6,359 nt of DNA from an uncultured bacterium (GTDB lineage: Bacteria > Omnitrophota > Gorgyraeia > Gorgyraeales > Gorgyraeaceae), in contig CAJVXD010000078.1 of the NCBI GenBank assembly GCA_913009675.1, positions 1 through 6,359 of the forward strand. The letters run 5' to 3'. The translations under genes were made by a program, and so were the position numbers. Positions 1-6,359 of this stretch are shown here, piece after piece. Numbering within the stretch: position 1 is the stretch's first letter; each line of letters starts with the position of its first letter. Under the pieces are notes generated by a model that was not told the origin of the DNA, searched no databases, and saw only the letters and a list, made by a program, of their open reading frames with translations.

Positions 1-136
1 GCTTTTGCAGATTTGCTCATTAGGATGTGCGAAGGAGGTGTGCTATCAGTATGTAGTCGTTGTTTTATATTTATTGTGTTTTTTTTTTTGTTTTTTTTTC
101 TTCTTCTTTGTTTTATTTTTTTTCTTTTTTTTTTTT
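1..136. other. Probable non-genomic read tail (T-rich noise)
   Basis: Positions 61-136 are almost all T with scattered G, C and A, and end in an unbroken run of 12 T (125-136) directly against the P7 end of an Illumina adapter. On the opposite strand this reads insert, adapter, poly-A, then degraded sequence, which is what a sequencer reports when it runs past the end of a short fragment. Positions 1-60 are more mixed in composition. They could be the last, lowest-quality part of the same read or an unrelated fragment joined by the assembler, and I cannot tell which. The Phe-rich reading frame at 13-204 crosses T tract and adapter and is not a gene. Confidence 0.85.
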
Positions 137-202
137 CAAGCAGAAGACGGCATACGAGATATATCAGTGTGACTGGAGTTCAGACGTGTGCTCTTCCGAT
201 CT
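137..202 (+). other. Illumina P7 / index / read-2 adapter (assembly contamination)
   Basis: All three parts of a TruSeq-type indexed adapter are present in order without a mismatch that I can see. The 24-base P7 flow-cell sequence is 137-160 (CAAGCAGAAG...ACGAGAT), the 8-base index ATATCAGT is 161-168, and the 34-base read-2 primer site is 169-202 (GTGACTGGAG...TTCCGATCT). The reverse complement of the index, ACTGATAT, fits from memory TruSeq index 25 (ACTGAT followed by the constant AT). Genomic insert starts at 203. This is synthetic library DNA left in the assembly and has no biological role. It contributes the GTG at 188 and four further codons to the apparent start of the gltB frame. Confidence 0.99.
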
Positions 203-2884
203 GAAGGAGCGATAAAGAAAGGTTATACATTTATTATATTAAGCGACAGGGGTGTGGATAAAGGCCATGCTGCGCTCCCTGCACTTCTGGCGACAGGGGC
301 AGTGCACCATCATCTGGTTAGGAGGTCATTACGTACACAGATTGGTATTATAGTTGAAAGCGGAGAGCCGCGTGAGGTGCATCATTTTGCGCTTCTTTTT
401 GGCTATGGTGCTGATTGTATAAACCCTTATCTGGCTTATGAGACTATAAGGGAACTTATTAGAGAAAAAGATGTCCATCTTGATTTAAAAACCAGCCTCG
501 AGAATTACAGTAAGGCGCTTGATAAAGGCATCCTTAAGATCATCTCGAAGATGGGGATATCAACTCTTCAGAGTTATAGAGGTGCGCAGATATTCGAGGC
601 ATTAGGGCTCTCAGGGGATGTTGTGGATAGATGTTTTAGCGGCACTGTTTCGAGGATAGGAGGTGCAGGCTTTAAAGAGATAGCGCGGGAGACCATATTG
701 CGCCATGAAGAGGCTTATAAAGATGAGAGTCGAAGTGTTCCATATCTTGCAACAGGCGGACTCTATCAGTGGAAAAGAGACGGCAGTTTTCATCTATGGA
801 ATCCCGAGAGCATCAGTGCATTACAGGATGCGGCAAGGGATAACGACTACGGAAGATATAAGGAATTCGCCGCTCTTATAAATAACCAATCAAGTAACCC
901 CACAACCCTCAGGGGCCTGTTCAAGTTTAAAAAGGTAAGGCCTATCCCGATCGGACAAGTTGAGCCGGCCAAAGAGATCTTCAAGAGGTTTGTAACAGGT
1001 GCAATGAGCTATGGCTCTATCTCGCGCGGCGCGCATGAGACACTTGCAATTGCCATGAATAGATTAGGGGGGAAGTCCAATACAGGCGAGGGGGGAGAAG
1101 ACCCCAGTCGTTTTACGCCTCTACCCAACGGGGATTCGAGGCGCAGTGCCATAAAACAGGTTGCCTCCGGCAGGTTTGGTGTTACAGCAAATTATCTGAC
1201 GAATGCCGACGAATTGCAGATAAAGATTGCACAGGGCGCAAAGCCGGGGGAAGGCGGACAGCTTCCCGGACACAAGGTGAGCGTTACCATAGCGTCGACG
1301 CGTTATACAACACCCGGGGTAACACTGATATCTCCTCCTCCGCATCATGATATCTATTCTATCGAGGACCTCGCACAGTTGATATTTGATTTGAAGAATG
1401 CTAATCCACGGGCCAGGGTGAGCGTAAAGCTTGTGTCCGAGACGGGGGTAGGTACTATTGCGGCAGGGGTTGCAAAAGGCCATGCCGATATGATCTTAAT
1501 CTCAGGGGGCGACGGAGGCACAGGCGCTTCACCAAAGAGTTCTATTATACATGCAGGGCTTCCATGGGAATTGGGCCTTTCTGAAACACATCAGACGTTG
1601 GTTATGAATGACCTAAGAAACAGGGTAAGGCTGCAGACAGACGGACAGATGCGCACCGGCCGGGATATTGCCATAGCCGCACTCCTTGGTGCCGAAGAAT
1701 ATGGTTTCTGCACCGCTAGTTTAATAGTAATGGGATGCGTGATGCTCAGGCACTGTCATCTCAATAACTGTTCTGTAGGAGTGGCCACCCAGGATGATGT
1801 ACTGCTGGATAGATTCAGGGGCAGGCCGGAATATGTGGTGAATTATATTAGTTTTGTTGTCAGGGAGCTGCGTGAGATCATGGCGCAATTAGGCGTGAGG
1901 ACTGTTGATGGACTGATCGGAAGGACTGAGTTCTTAGAGGTGGATAAAGATATAATACCATGGAAGGCAAAGGGCATTGATTACTCAAGCATACTATACA
2001 AGCCAAAGGTGGGTAGAGGCATAAAGACCTTTTGCATTCACAAACAGGATCACGACATAGACGATATCTTAGATAAAAGGCTTATTGACCTTGCCGGACC
2101 TGCCCTTAGAGAGAGACGAGAGGTAAGGAAAGAGCTTGAGATAAAGAATGTTAATAGGGCCGTAGGGGCGATGTTGAGCGGCGAGGTCTGCAGGCAATAC
2201 GGGGACGAGGGCCTTTCAGGAGACACCATTCATTTTAAGTTCAGGGGGGTAGCGGGCCAGAGCTTTGGGGCATGGCTTGCGAAAGGCATCACATTCGAAC
2301 TCGAAGGCATGGCAAATGATTATACAGGGAAGGGGCTTTCAGGGGGGGTGATTATCGTTTATCCTGATAAGAGGACAGATTATAAACCAGAGGAAAATAT
2401 CATTATCGGGAACACGACCTTTTACGGGGCAATCCGCGGTGCGGCCTATATAAGAGGCGTTGCAGGAGAGAGATTCTGCATACGTAATTCAGGGTTATAC
2501 GCAGTTATAGAAGGCGTTGGCGACCATGGTTGTGAATACATGACAGGCGGGAGAGTTATTGTTTTAGACAGAACCGGCCGAAACTTTGCTGCGGGTATGA
2601 GCGGCGGCATAGCATATGTTTACGATGAGGGCGATTTTAGGAAGAGATGCAATATGGAGATGGTAGAATTGGAAAGATTAGAAGAAGAAGATATAATAAC
2701 CATAAAGCAGTTGCTTGCAAATCACTATAGATATACACAGAGTCTATTGGCAAAGAGTGTATTGGACGATTTTAAGAAAGAGATCAAAAGATTCGTCAAG
2801 GTCATGCCGATAGAATATAAACGGGTTTTACAGGGCGAGGCCATGGATAAAAAACTAGGCTTGACCGAGGTATCGGATGGGTGA
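203..2884 (+). CDS. gltB: Glutamate synthase [NADPH] large (alpha) subunit, 5'-truncated
   Basis: GltB forms glutamate from 2-oxoglutarate and glutamine-derived ammonia, with electrons relayed from GltD. Residue numbers here follow the open frame from 188, whose first five residues are adapter-encoded, so 893 codons are genuine. Residues 6-210 are the end of the central domain (LSDRGV, GAVHHHLVR, SGEPREVHHFALLFGYGA, INPYLAYETI). Residues about 215-600 are the FMN-binding synthase barrel (FVTGAMSYGSISR, NTGEGGEDPSRF, AKPGEGGQLPGHKV, SGGDGGTGASP). The 3Fe-4S ligands are C517, C523 and C528, spaced C-x5-C-x4-C. Residues about 655-815 are the glycine-rich GXGXG beta-helix domain. Complete bacterial GltB has about 1,500 residues, so roughly 600 are missing, including the whole N-terminal glutaminase domain with its catalytic Cys. 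The loss coincides exactly with the adapter junction, so it is a contig-end truncation and not a broken gene. The 3' end overlaps gltD by 8 bases. Confidence 0.97.
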   Translation, partial: EGAIKKGYTFIILSDRGVDKGHAALPALLATGAVHHHLVRRSLRTQIGIIVESGEPREVHHFALLFGYGADCINPYLAYETIRELIREKDVHLDLKTSLENYSKALDKGILKIISKMGISTLQSYRGAQIFEALGLSGDVVDRCFSGTVSRIGGAGFKEIARETILRHEEAYKDESRSVPYLATGGLYQWKRDGSFHLWNPESISALQDAARDNDYGRYKEFAALINNQSSNPTTLRGLFKFKKVRPIPIGQVEPAKEIFKRFVTGAMSYGSISRGAHETLAIAMNRLGGKSNTGEGGEDPSRFTPLPNGDSRRSAIKQVASGRFGVTANYLTNADELQIKIAQGAKPGEGGQLPGHKVSVTIASTRYTTPGVTLISPPPHHDIYSIEDLAQLIFDLKNANPRARVSVKLVSETGVGTIAAGVAKGHADMILISGGDGGTGASPKSSIIHAGLPWELGLSETHQTLVMNDLRNRVRLQTDGQMRTGRDIAIAALLGAEEYGFCTASLIVMGCVMLRHCHLNNCSVGVATQDDVLLDRFRGRPEYVVNYISFVVRELREIMAQLGVRTVDGLIGRTEFLEVDKDIIPWKAKGIDYSSILYKPKVGRGIKTFCIHKQDHDIDDILDKRLIDLAGPALRERREVRKELEIKNVNRAVGAMLSGEVCRQYGDEGLSGDTIHFKFRGVAGQSFGAWLAKGITFELEGMANDYTGKGLSGGVIIVYPDKRTDYKPEENIIIGNTTFYGAIRGAAYIRGVAGERFCIRNSGLYAVIEGVGDHGCEYMTGGRVIVLDRTGRNFAAGMSGGIAYVYDEGDFRKRCNMEMVELERLEEEDIITIKQLLANHYRYTQSLLAKSVLDDFKKEIKRFVKVMPIEYKRVLQGEAMDKKLGLTEVSDG
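2867..2870 (+). promoter_or_regulatory. Ribosome binding site of gltD inside gltB
   Basis: GAGG lies in the last codons of gltB, 6 bases before the ATG at 2877. Together with the 8-base overlap of the two frames it supports that start and suggests translational coupling, which would help keep the two subunits in balance. The coupling is inferred. Confidence 0.55.
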
Positions 2885-4301
2885 CCCGAGAGGTTTCTTG
2901 AAAATAAAAAGACAGGGGTGTGGATATAGGCCTGTGTCCGACAGGGTTAAGGATTATAGCGAGGTTGTTGTCCATAGGGCAGATGCGGTGTTACGGGATC
3001 AGGCATCGCGCTGTATGGATTGCGGGACACCTTTCTGCCACTGGGCCTGCCCCGTCGGCAACTATATCCCTGAGTGGAATGATTTAGTGTTTCACGGCCA
3101 CTGGCAAAAGGCGTTCCAGCTTTTGGATGCGAGTAATAATCTACCCGAAATTACAGGTAGATTGTGCCCTGCGACCTGCGAATATGCATGTGTCCTGGGG
3201 ATAAATGACGACGCTGTTACTATAAGAGAGAATGAACTGGCAATTATAGAATACGCCTTTAAGCACGGTTTCGTAAGGTCCAATCCCCCGACAAAACGCA
3301 CAGGGAAAAAGGCCGCTGTTGTAGGTTCGGGCCCTGCAGGCCTGTCCTGTGCAGCCCAGCTCAATAAAAAGGGTCATCAGGTAGTCGTCTTCGAGAGGGA
3401 TGATAGAGCGGGCGGGATATTGAGATACGGCATACCGGATTTTAAATTAGAAAAGTGGATCATTGATAGACGCCTTGATATCATGAGAAAAGAAGGGGTC
3501 GTTTTTAAGACAAGGGTCAATGTGGGGGTTGATTTATCTATAGAGGAGCTGAGAAGGGAGTTTGACGCAATCTGTCTAGCAGGCGGTTCGCGGGTGCCGC
3601 GCGATTTAAGGATAGAGGGGAGGGGATTGGAAGGCATCTATTTTGCGATGGATTACCTTACCCAGTCCAATAAGAGGGTTTTAGGAGGGGGTATCCCTGA
3701 CGAGAGGCTTATCGATGCAAAGGGCAGAAATGTGGTAGTCATAGGCGGTGGTGATACAGGAGCAGATTGCGTGGGGACGGCGTGCAGGCAGGGCGCCAGA
3801 GGCATCAGACAGATAGAGGTTTTGCCCAGGCCGCCTGAATGCAGGACAGAAGCGTTTCCATGGCCGCGATACCCTGCGCTTTTAAAGACATCGAGTTCCC
3901 ATGAGGAAGGCTGTGAGCGTGACTGGGCAGTCCTTACGAAAAAGTTTATAGGAGAAAAGGGCAGGGTCAAAGGGCTTTCCTGTGTGCGTGTAGAATTTTC
4001 AAGGGGTGGTAAAGTTCCCTGTCCGGCCATGAAAGAGATAGAGGGAAGCGGGTTTAAGATAGACGCGGACTTAATAATACTTGCCGTAGGCTTTCTCTAC
4101 CCGGAAAAAAATGGTTTGCTTTCCGGACTTGGCCTGGAGTATGATAAGAGGGGAAACGTAAAGACTGACGGAAACTATATGACCTCCCAAAAAGGCATCT
4201 TTTCGGCAGGCGATATGCATCGGGGGCAGTCGCTTATAGTGCGGGCTATTGAGGAGGGCCGCAGGGCTGCAGAAGGTATCGATGGATATCTAAGGATGTA
4301 A
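2877..4301 (+). CDS. gltD: Glutamate synthase [NADPH] small (beta) subunit
   Basis: GltD oxidises NADPH on FAD and passes electrons to GltB for reductive glutamate synthesis in the cytoplasm. The protein has 474 residues, normal for the family. The start is fixed by MGDPRGFLKIKRQGCGYRPV, which closely follows the usual GltD N-terminus. Residues 40-110 form the cysteine-rich iron-sulfur domain: C46, C49, C54, C58 (C-x2-C-x4-C-x3-C) and C97, C101, C105 (C-x3-C-x3-C). The FAD dinucleotide fold is at 147-175 (VVGSGPAGLS, then the acidic strand end FER). The NADPH fold is at 286-310 (VVVIGGGDTGAD). The family hallmarks RTEAFPWPRYP and SSSHEEGCERDW follow, and the C-terminal FAD contact AGDMHRGQSLIVRAIEEGR is at 444-462. 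Every cofactor motif is intact, so the protein should be active. It overlaps gltB and is very likely co-transcribed with it. Related NADPH oxidoreductases such as PreT and NfnB share the folds, but the neighbour and the N-terminus make GltD secure. Confidence 0.97.
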   Translation: MGDPRGFLKIKRQGCGYRPVSDRVKDYSEVVVHRADAVLRDQASRCMDCGTPFCHWACPVGNYIPEWNDLVFHGHWQKAFQLLDASNNLPEITGRLCPATCEYACVLGINDDAVTIRENELAIIEYAFKHGFVRSNPPTKRTGKKAAVVGSGPAGLSCAAQLNKKGHQVVVFERDDRAGGILRYGIPDFKLEKWIIDRRLDIMRKEGVVFKTRVNVGVDLSIEELRREFDAICLAGGSRVPRDLRIEGRGLEGIYFAMDYLTQSNKRVLGGGIPDERLIDAKGRNVVVIGGGDTGADCVGTACRQGARGIRQIEVLPRPPECRTEAFPWPRYPALLKTSSSHEEGCERDWAVLTKKFIGEKGRVKGLSCVRVEFSRGGKVPCPAMKEIEGSGFKIDADLIILAVGFLYPEKNGLLSGLGLEYDKRGNVKTDGNYMTSQKGIFSAGDMHRGQSLIVRAIEEGRRAAEGIDGYLRM

Positions 4302-4317
4302 ATTGTTATCCATCTTA

Positions 4318-4340
4318 GCCAGGCAACTTTAGTGCTTGGC
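4318..4340 (+). other. Imperfect inverted repeat in the gltD-purF gap
   Basis: GCCAGGC and GCTTGGC flank a 9-base loop region and form a 7-bp stem with one G-U pair, extendable by an A-T pair. No T run follows (the next bases are CTTGGCGGATTT), so it is not a standard rho-independent terminator. It may be a weak attenuator or mRNA-stability hairpin, or chance. The rest of the 106-base gap shows no clear promoter and no riboswitch that I recognise. Confidence 0.35.
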
Positions 4341-4390
4341 CTTGGCGGATTTAATCTGCACTTATCACTCACACTCCTTTCAGTCGCGTA

Positions 4391-4397
4391 AGAGAGG
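4391..4397 (+). promoter_or_regulatory. Ribosome binding site of purF
   Basis: AGAGAGG lies 10 bases before the ATG at 4408. The spacing is slightly long but usable. It supports the ATG that leaves the catalytic cysteine at position 2. Confidence 0.5.
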
Positions 4398-4407
4398 TAC
4401 TTATTAA

Positions 4408-5793
4408 ATGTGCGGGATATTCGGTATATCCAATCATAAAGAGGCTGCTCGTTTGACTTACCTGGGGCTCTATGCGCTTCAGCATAGGGGCGAAGAGAGT
4501 GCTGGTATTGTGGTCCGTCATGGGAAAAAGATTGAAATACATAAAGGGATGGGCCTCGTAGGCGACGTCTTTACCGAGAGAGACATAAAATCACTACGCG
4601 GAGATTTAGCTATAGGCCATGTTCGCTATTCAACTACCGGTTCAAGCAGCACTAAGAATATCCAGCCGTATTTCGTAAGACATAAAAAAGACAAGATCGT
4701 CATTGCCCACAACGGAAACCTTACGAATAGCTTTGAGCTCCGTAATGAGATGGAACAGGACGGCTCTATCTTTCAGACCACGATGGATTCTGAGATCATT
4801 GCACACCTTCTGGCGCGTTCAAGGAAGTCTGACACAGAGGAAAATATTGCAAACGCACTGTCCCAGTTAGAAGGCGCTTACTCCCTGGTCTTGATGCTGG
4901 GCGAGCTATTGATCGGAGCAAGGGACATCTACGGGTGGCGGCCATTGTGCCTGGGAAGGCTTGATGGGGCATATGTACTTGCCAGTGAAACCTGCGCATT
5001 AGATCTAATCCAGGCACAATACATAAGAGATATCGAGCCGGGAGAGATTGTATTTATAGACAAGGGCAACGTAAAATCGATAAATATATCGCCGGAGACA
5101 CTTTCCCCAAAGGCAAGGCTTGCATCCTGTATATTCGAATACATATATTTTGCAAGGCCTGACAGCAATATCTTTGGGCATAATGTATACAAGACGAGAA
5201 AATCTCTCGGGAGACAGCTCGCACGTGAATGCCCTGCTGATTGTGATATAGTGATGCCTATACCTGATTCAGGAAATTATGCGGCGCTTGGTTTTTCTAA
5301 GGAATGCGGGATACCATTCGAGGTGGGTATGATACGCAACCACTATGTAGGAAGGACCTTTATCCAGCCCTCGCAGTTTATAAGAGATTTCAGGGTCAAG
5401 GTCAAGCTGAATCCAATCAGGGACGTGCTAAAAGGGAAAAGGGTAGTTATTGTAGAAGACTCTATAGTCCGGGGCACTACCAGCAAGATCAGGGTGAAGA
5501 CAATAAGGGAATCAGGGGCCAAGGAGGTGCACATGAGGGTCAGCTGTCCGCCCTTGCGTTTTCCGTGCTTCTACGGCATAGACTTCCCTACTAAAAAGGA
5601 ACTCATTGCATCAAGGCATTCCATAGACTGGGTCAGGGATTTTATAGGAGCGGATAGTTTAGAATATCTGAGTCTAGAAGGCATGCTTAAGGCCATGCCT
5701 CTTCCAAAAAACCACTTCTGCACCGCCTGCTTCAACGGCGACTACCCTACCAAACTCCCTAAAAAATTAGGCAAAGGTGCCTTGGAATATTAA
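4408..5793 (+). CDS. purF: Amidophosphoribosyltransferase (glutamine-PRPP amidotransferase)
   Basis: PurF catalyses the first committed step of purine synthesis, transferring the glutamine amide to PRPP to give 5-phosphoribosylamine. The 461-residue protein starts MCGIFGISNH, so removal of Met exposes the N-terminal nucleophile C2 and no propeptide is present, unlike the Bacillus subtilis enzyme. The class II glutaminase domain is residues 2-235, with QHRGEESAG (25-33), R73 in GHVRYSTTG, HNGNL (101-105) and D127. The phosphoribosyltransferase domain is 240-440, with IPDSGNYAALGF (285-296) and the PRPP loop VVIVEDSIVRGTTS (346-359). C241, C387, C438 and C441 match the four 4Fe-4S ligands of the Bacillus-type enzyme, so an oxygen-sensitive cluster is predicted. 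The gene follows gltD on the same strand after 106 bases and may share its transcript. The alternative, a GlmS-like or other class II amidotransferase, is excluded by the PRPP loop. Confidence 0.97.
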   Translation: MCGIFGISNHKEAARLTYLGLYALQHRGEESAGIVVRHGKKIEIHKGMGLVGDVFTERDIKSLRGDLAIGHVRYSTTGSSSTKNIQPYFVRHKKDKIVIAHNGNLTNSFELRNEMEQDGSIFQTTMDSEIIAHLLARSRKSDTEENIANALSQLEGAYSLVLMLGELLIGARDIYGWRPLCLGRLDGAYVLASETCALDLIQAQYIRDIEPGEIVFIDKGNVKSINISPETLSPKARLASCIFEYIYFARPDSNIFGHNVYKTRKSLGRQLARECPADCDIVMPIPDSGNYAALGFSKECGIPFEVGMIRNHYVGRTFIQPSQFIRDFRVKVKLNPIRDVLKGKRVVIVEDSIVRGTTSKIRVKTIRESGAKEVHMRVSCPPLRFPCFYGIDFPTKKELIASRHSIDWVRDFIGADSLEYLSLEGMLKAMPLPKNHFCTACFNGDYPTKLPKKLGKGALEY

Positions 5794-5841
5794 AAATCTT
5801 GTTGTTGGAAAAAGCAAGGAATTCACTGAGCCAGCGTGTAT

Positions 5842-5860
5842 AAAACGGGGCGTGTTTTTT
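5842..5860 (+). terminator. Weak terminator-like element after purF
   Basis: AAAACG and CGTGTTTT can pair around a GGG loop with one bulged G, and the 3' arm runs into six T (5855-5860). The G+C part of the stem is only about two pairs, so stability is poor. Its position about 50 bases past the purF stop is where a terminator would be expected. Termination here is a guess. Confidence 0.25.
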
Positions 5861-5975
5861 ATCGACAAGTGTGTGCGAAATAATAAATTCCTGAAAATCA
5901 GACAAAATTTTTGTGAGCATTCACTTAATAGGCCATAAAAAGCGAATTCGTATATTAATTGGTATGTATAAAAAC

Positions 5976-5983
5976 AAAGGAGA
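5976..5983 (+). promoter_or_regulatory. Ribosome binding site of the SHOCT protein gene
   Basis: AAAGGAGA is a near-ideal Shine-Dalgarno sequence ending 6 bases before the ATG at 5990. It supports both the reality of this small gene and its start. Confidence 0.75.
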
Positions 5984-5989
5984 CTAAAA

Positions 5990-6235
5990 ATGGGACCAGA
6001 ATATTTTTGGATGGGTGGGATGTGGATATTCCCAATCATTATGATTATTGTAATGTTGCTTGTTGTTTATCTGATATTCGGACGGGGAAATGTCAGACCA
6101 CCATGGTATGGTCCCGATCAATATCACGATAATTTGAAAAGCTCAGATTCTGCTTTGGAAATCCTGAAAAAACGATATGCCAAAGGCGAGATCACAAAAG
6201 AAGAGTTTGAACAAGTGAAAAAGGATATCGTTTGA
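5990..6235 (+). CDS. Small membrane protein with C-terminal SHOCT-like motif
   Basis: This 81-residue protein has an aromatic- and methionine-rich N-terminus (MGPEYFWMGGMW). One hydrophobic helix follows at about residues 12-31 (IFPIIMIIVMLLVVYLIF), then a Gly/Pro/Arg linker and a polar tail. Residues 54-80 (SALEILKKRYAKGEITKEEFEQVKKDI) fit the SHOCT pattern: short helix, AKGEIT turn, EEFE helix. SHOCT motifs usually end small membrane proteins and are thought to mediate oligomerisation, but their function is poorly defined, so no specific role is assigned. A strong ribosome binding site precedes it. The next gene starts about 10 bases after its stop, so the two are probably co-transcribed. 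Codon use leans to AAA (6 of 7 Lys) and CAA (2 of 2 Gln), whereas gltD uses CAG for 9 of 11 Gln. The sample is too small to prove a different origin. Confidence 0.85.
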   Translation: MGPEYFWMGGMWIFPIIMIIVMLLVVYLIFGRGNVRPPWYGPDQYHDNLKSSDSALEILKKRYAKGEITKEEFEQVKKDIV

Positions 6236-6240
6236 GGAGG
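6235..6240 (+). promoter_or_regulatory. Ribosome binding site of the window-edge gene
   Basis: AGGAGG begins on the last base of the preceding TGA stop. It lies 3 bases before the ATG at 6244 but 6 bases before an in-frame GTG at 6247. The second spacing is the more usual one, so GTG may be the true start. This strong site is the main evidence that a gene begins here. Confidence 0.7.
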
Positions 6241-6243
6241 ATA

Positions 6244-6359
6244 ATGGTGACTGATTCAAATTTAGATAAAGAGGCCCTAAGCAAACAAGAGCAGCATTGG
6301 GAAAATACATTCTCAAGTAAGCTAGACATGTTCGGTGATTCAGCAAGCGAAGCGGCCAT
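6244..6359 (+). CDS. N-terminal fragment, probable class I SAM-dependent methyltransferase
   Basis: The frame starts at ATG 6244 (or GTG 6247) and stays open to the window end, giving 38 complete codons. The stretch QEQHWENTFSSKLDMFGDSASEAA resembles the N-terminus of a family of small SAM-dependent methyltransferases, in which an EKHWE-x-x-F segment is followed by MFG and a Ser/Ala-rich helix just before the SAM-binding glycine motif. That glycine motif would lie beyond the window, so the assignment rests on recall of this short segment only. The gene sits about 10 bases behind the SHOCT protein gene and is preceded by a strong ribosome binding site. The substrate cannot be guessed. Confidence 0.5.
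   Translation, partial: MVTDSNLDKEALSKQEQHWENTFSSKLDMFGDSASEAA

Larger units (their letters stand above)
5794..5989. other. AT-rich intergenic region
   Basis: These 196 bases lie between purF and the SHOCT protein gene. They are visibly richer in A and T than the genes to the left. No reading frame of note, tRNA or long repeat was seen. The region contains a weak terminator-like element near 5842-5860. It also contains AT-rich TATATT (5951) and TATAAA (5967) motifs that could be -10 boxes of a promoter for the downstream pair, though neither has a convincing -35 box. Confidence 0.6.

Noticed and set aside
61..136. Poly-T tract as a terminator, phage end or CRISPR leader
   Set aside because: It directly abuts the P7 adapter end, has no hairpin or repeats, and fits sequencer run-off.
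13..204. Open frame for a 63-residue Phe-rich, membrane-like small protein
   Set aside because: Its hydrophobic core is the translation of the T-rich noise and its C-terminus is the translation of the Illumina adapter.
1121..1483. Antisense open frame of 120 residues inside gltB
   Set aside because: It lies opposite the highly conserved FMN domain, has no recognisable domain, and is a shadow of the real frame.
203..2884. A natural short GltB lacking the glutaminase domain (archaeal-type split glutamate synthase)
   Set aside because: Genuine sequence begins exactly at the adapter junction in mid-domain, so the shortness is explained by the contig end.
3653..4030. Antisense open frame of 125 residues inside gltD
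   Set aside because: It lies opposite the NADPH-binding region and the peptide is low-complexity and Pro/Ser-rich with no known motif.
4318..4340. Rho-independent terminator between gltD and purF
   Set aside because: The stem has a wobble pair and no T run follows it.
5304..5594. Second plus-strand frame of 96 residues within purF
   Set aside because: It overlaps the conserved PurF phosphoribosyltransferase domain in another frame and matches nothing recognisable.

Overview
The window looks like the end of a draft assembly contig from an uncultured bacterium. Bases 203-6359 read as ordinary bacterial DNA with genes packed on the + strand. Arginine AGA/AGG and isoleucine ATA codons are frequent and the base composition is moderate, as seen in candidate-phylum bacteria such as Omnitrophota. 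That placement is only a weak guess, and no marker gene is present to settle it.

Bases 1-202 are not genomic. Positions 137-202 are a complete Illumina P7/index/read-2 adapter (24-base P7 end, 8-base index, 34-base read-2 primer site ending in CGATCT), joined directly to the insert at 203. Upstream, 61-136 is noisy T-rich sequence and 1-60 is of unknown origin. On the opposite strand this is the order expected of a read that ran through a short insert, through the adapter and off the end into poly-A noise. The adapter supplies a false start codon and the first five residues of an apparent open frame.

203-4301 holds the two subunits of NADPH-dependent glutamate synthase: gltB, missing its first roughly 600 codons because the contig ends inside it, and a complete gltD overlapping it by 8 bases. 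After a 106-base gap with an imperfect hairpin comes a complete purF (4408-5793), the glutamine-PRPP amidotransferase that opens purine synthesis. GltBD makes glutamate from glutamine and 2-oxoglutarate, and PurF spends glutamine amide nitrogen, so the cluster centres on glutamine nitrogen. A 196-base AT-rich gap follows, then a separate small unit: an 81-residue one-helix membrane protein with a C-terminal SHOCT-like motif (5990-6235) and the start of a probable SAM-dependent methyltransferase that runs off the window (from 6244 or 6247).

I found no previously undescribed system. The most striking signal, the T-rich tract and its odd reading frames at the left end, is a sequencing artefact. 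No tRNA, rRNA, CRISPR array, transposon or long repeat was seen.
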